Under the pieces are notes generated by a model. That model had not been told where the DNA came from. It searched no databases and saw only the letters and a list, made by a program, of their open reading frames with translations. A program made the translations under genes and the position numbers. A stretch of DNA of 39,669 bases. Source: Priapulus caudatus (taxonomy: Eukaryota; Priapulida; Priapulimorpha; Priapulimorphida; Priapulidae). The stretch is taken from NCBI RefSeq assembly GCF_000485595.1, contig NW_014578347.1, positions 7,146 to 46,814 on the forward strand, written 5' to 3'. This document shows, piece by piece, positions 39,553-39,669 of the stretch (within the stretch, counting starts at the first letter, position 1; every line of letters starts with the position of its first letter).

Positions 39553-39669
39553 AAGCGAACCGCAGCACAGAGGCCCAGCAAATTAAGGGGTGAAACCCTC
39601 TTACTTAAGTCAACCCCCCCCCACCAGCCTCCCCCCTCAGACCCAGAGACTTGCACGCAACCACCTCGA

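Larger units (their letters stand above)
31398..39669 (+). repeat. Large direct duplication, right copy (indel-rich, to window end)
   Basis: Same order of features as 24130-31335 but about 8.27 kb against 7.2 kb, mostly through one- to few-base insertions throughout plus GC-rich extra stretches. Exons, splice sites and target duplications seen in the left copy are broken here. It runs to the end of the window. The pattern fits unpolished long-read sequence better than natural divergence. Confidence 0.85.

Overview
This is non-coding-rich animal DNA with spliced genes. Evidence for a metazoan includes split exons with GT/AG junctions, a Golgi beta-1,4-galactosyltransferase family gene, LINE and Gypsy-type retroelement pieces, many small inverted-repeat transposons, and scattered TTAGGG-type repeats. 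I cannot name the species. The repeat style fits a bilaterian, probably marine, invertebrate assembled from noisy long reads: there are runs of N, single N bases and heavy indels at the right end.

Left part (1-6.4 kb): a LINE reverse-transcriptase tail on the minus strand, three arrays of a 62-bp minisatellite with a palindromic core (one on the plus strand, two inverted), a TG-rich minisatellite, and a minus-strand LTR (4940-5677). Middle (6.4-11.3 kb): the best-supported gene, a minus-strand beta4GalT family gene. Four exons join in phase: 11228-11024, 10119-9866, 9279-9086 and 6495-6373. The last one or two coding exons were not found and probably lie left of base 1. Its introns hold a large hairpin, a probable LTR-element remnant and a (CA/CG)n microsatellite containing an assembly gap.

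11.9-14.5 kb: another LINE tail, then the 3' part of a Gypsy-like element (end of pol, a nested inverted-repeat insertion, a coiled-coil ORF, a polypurine tract and a 3' LTR of the same family as the LTR near 5 kb). 14.5-24 kb: a nursery of short transposons, several with recognisable target-site duplications, plus a degenerate telomere-like region, TGATGA and CT microsatellites, and no convincing gene.

24.1-39.7 kb: two direct copies of one ~7.2-kb region. Each has a possible minus-strand coding exon, a GA tract, a ~65-bp tandem repeat, a 17-bp satellite, a GC-rich stretch, a hAT-type miniature element and the acidic 3' exons of a minus-strand gene. The right copy is about 15 % longer because of scattered small insertions, its exons are broken, and it runs to the window end. 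I read it as probably an uncorrected, falsely duplicated copy. The acidic gene in the left copy has three phase-0 exons and a stop codon, but I cannot name it.

No CRISPR array, operon, rRNA or tRNA gene was seen. The most interesting biology is the altered donor-pocket region of the galactosyltransferase. The most striking structures are the inverted palindromic minisatellite, the hairpin element carrying telomere repeats, and elements repeatedly found between copies of the same short sequence.
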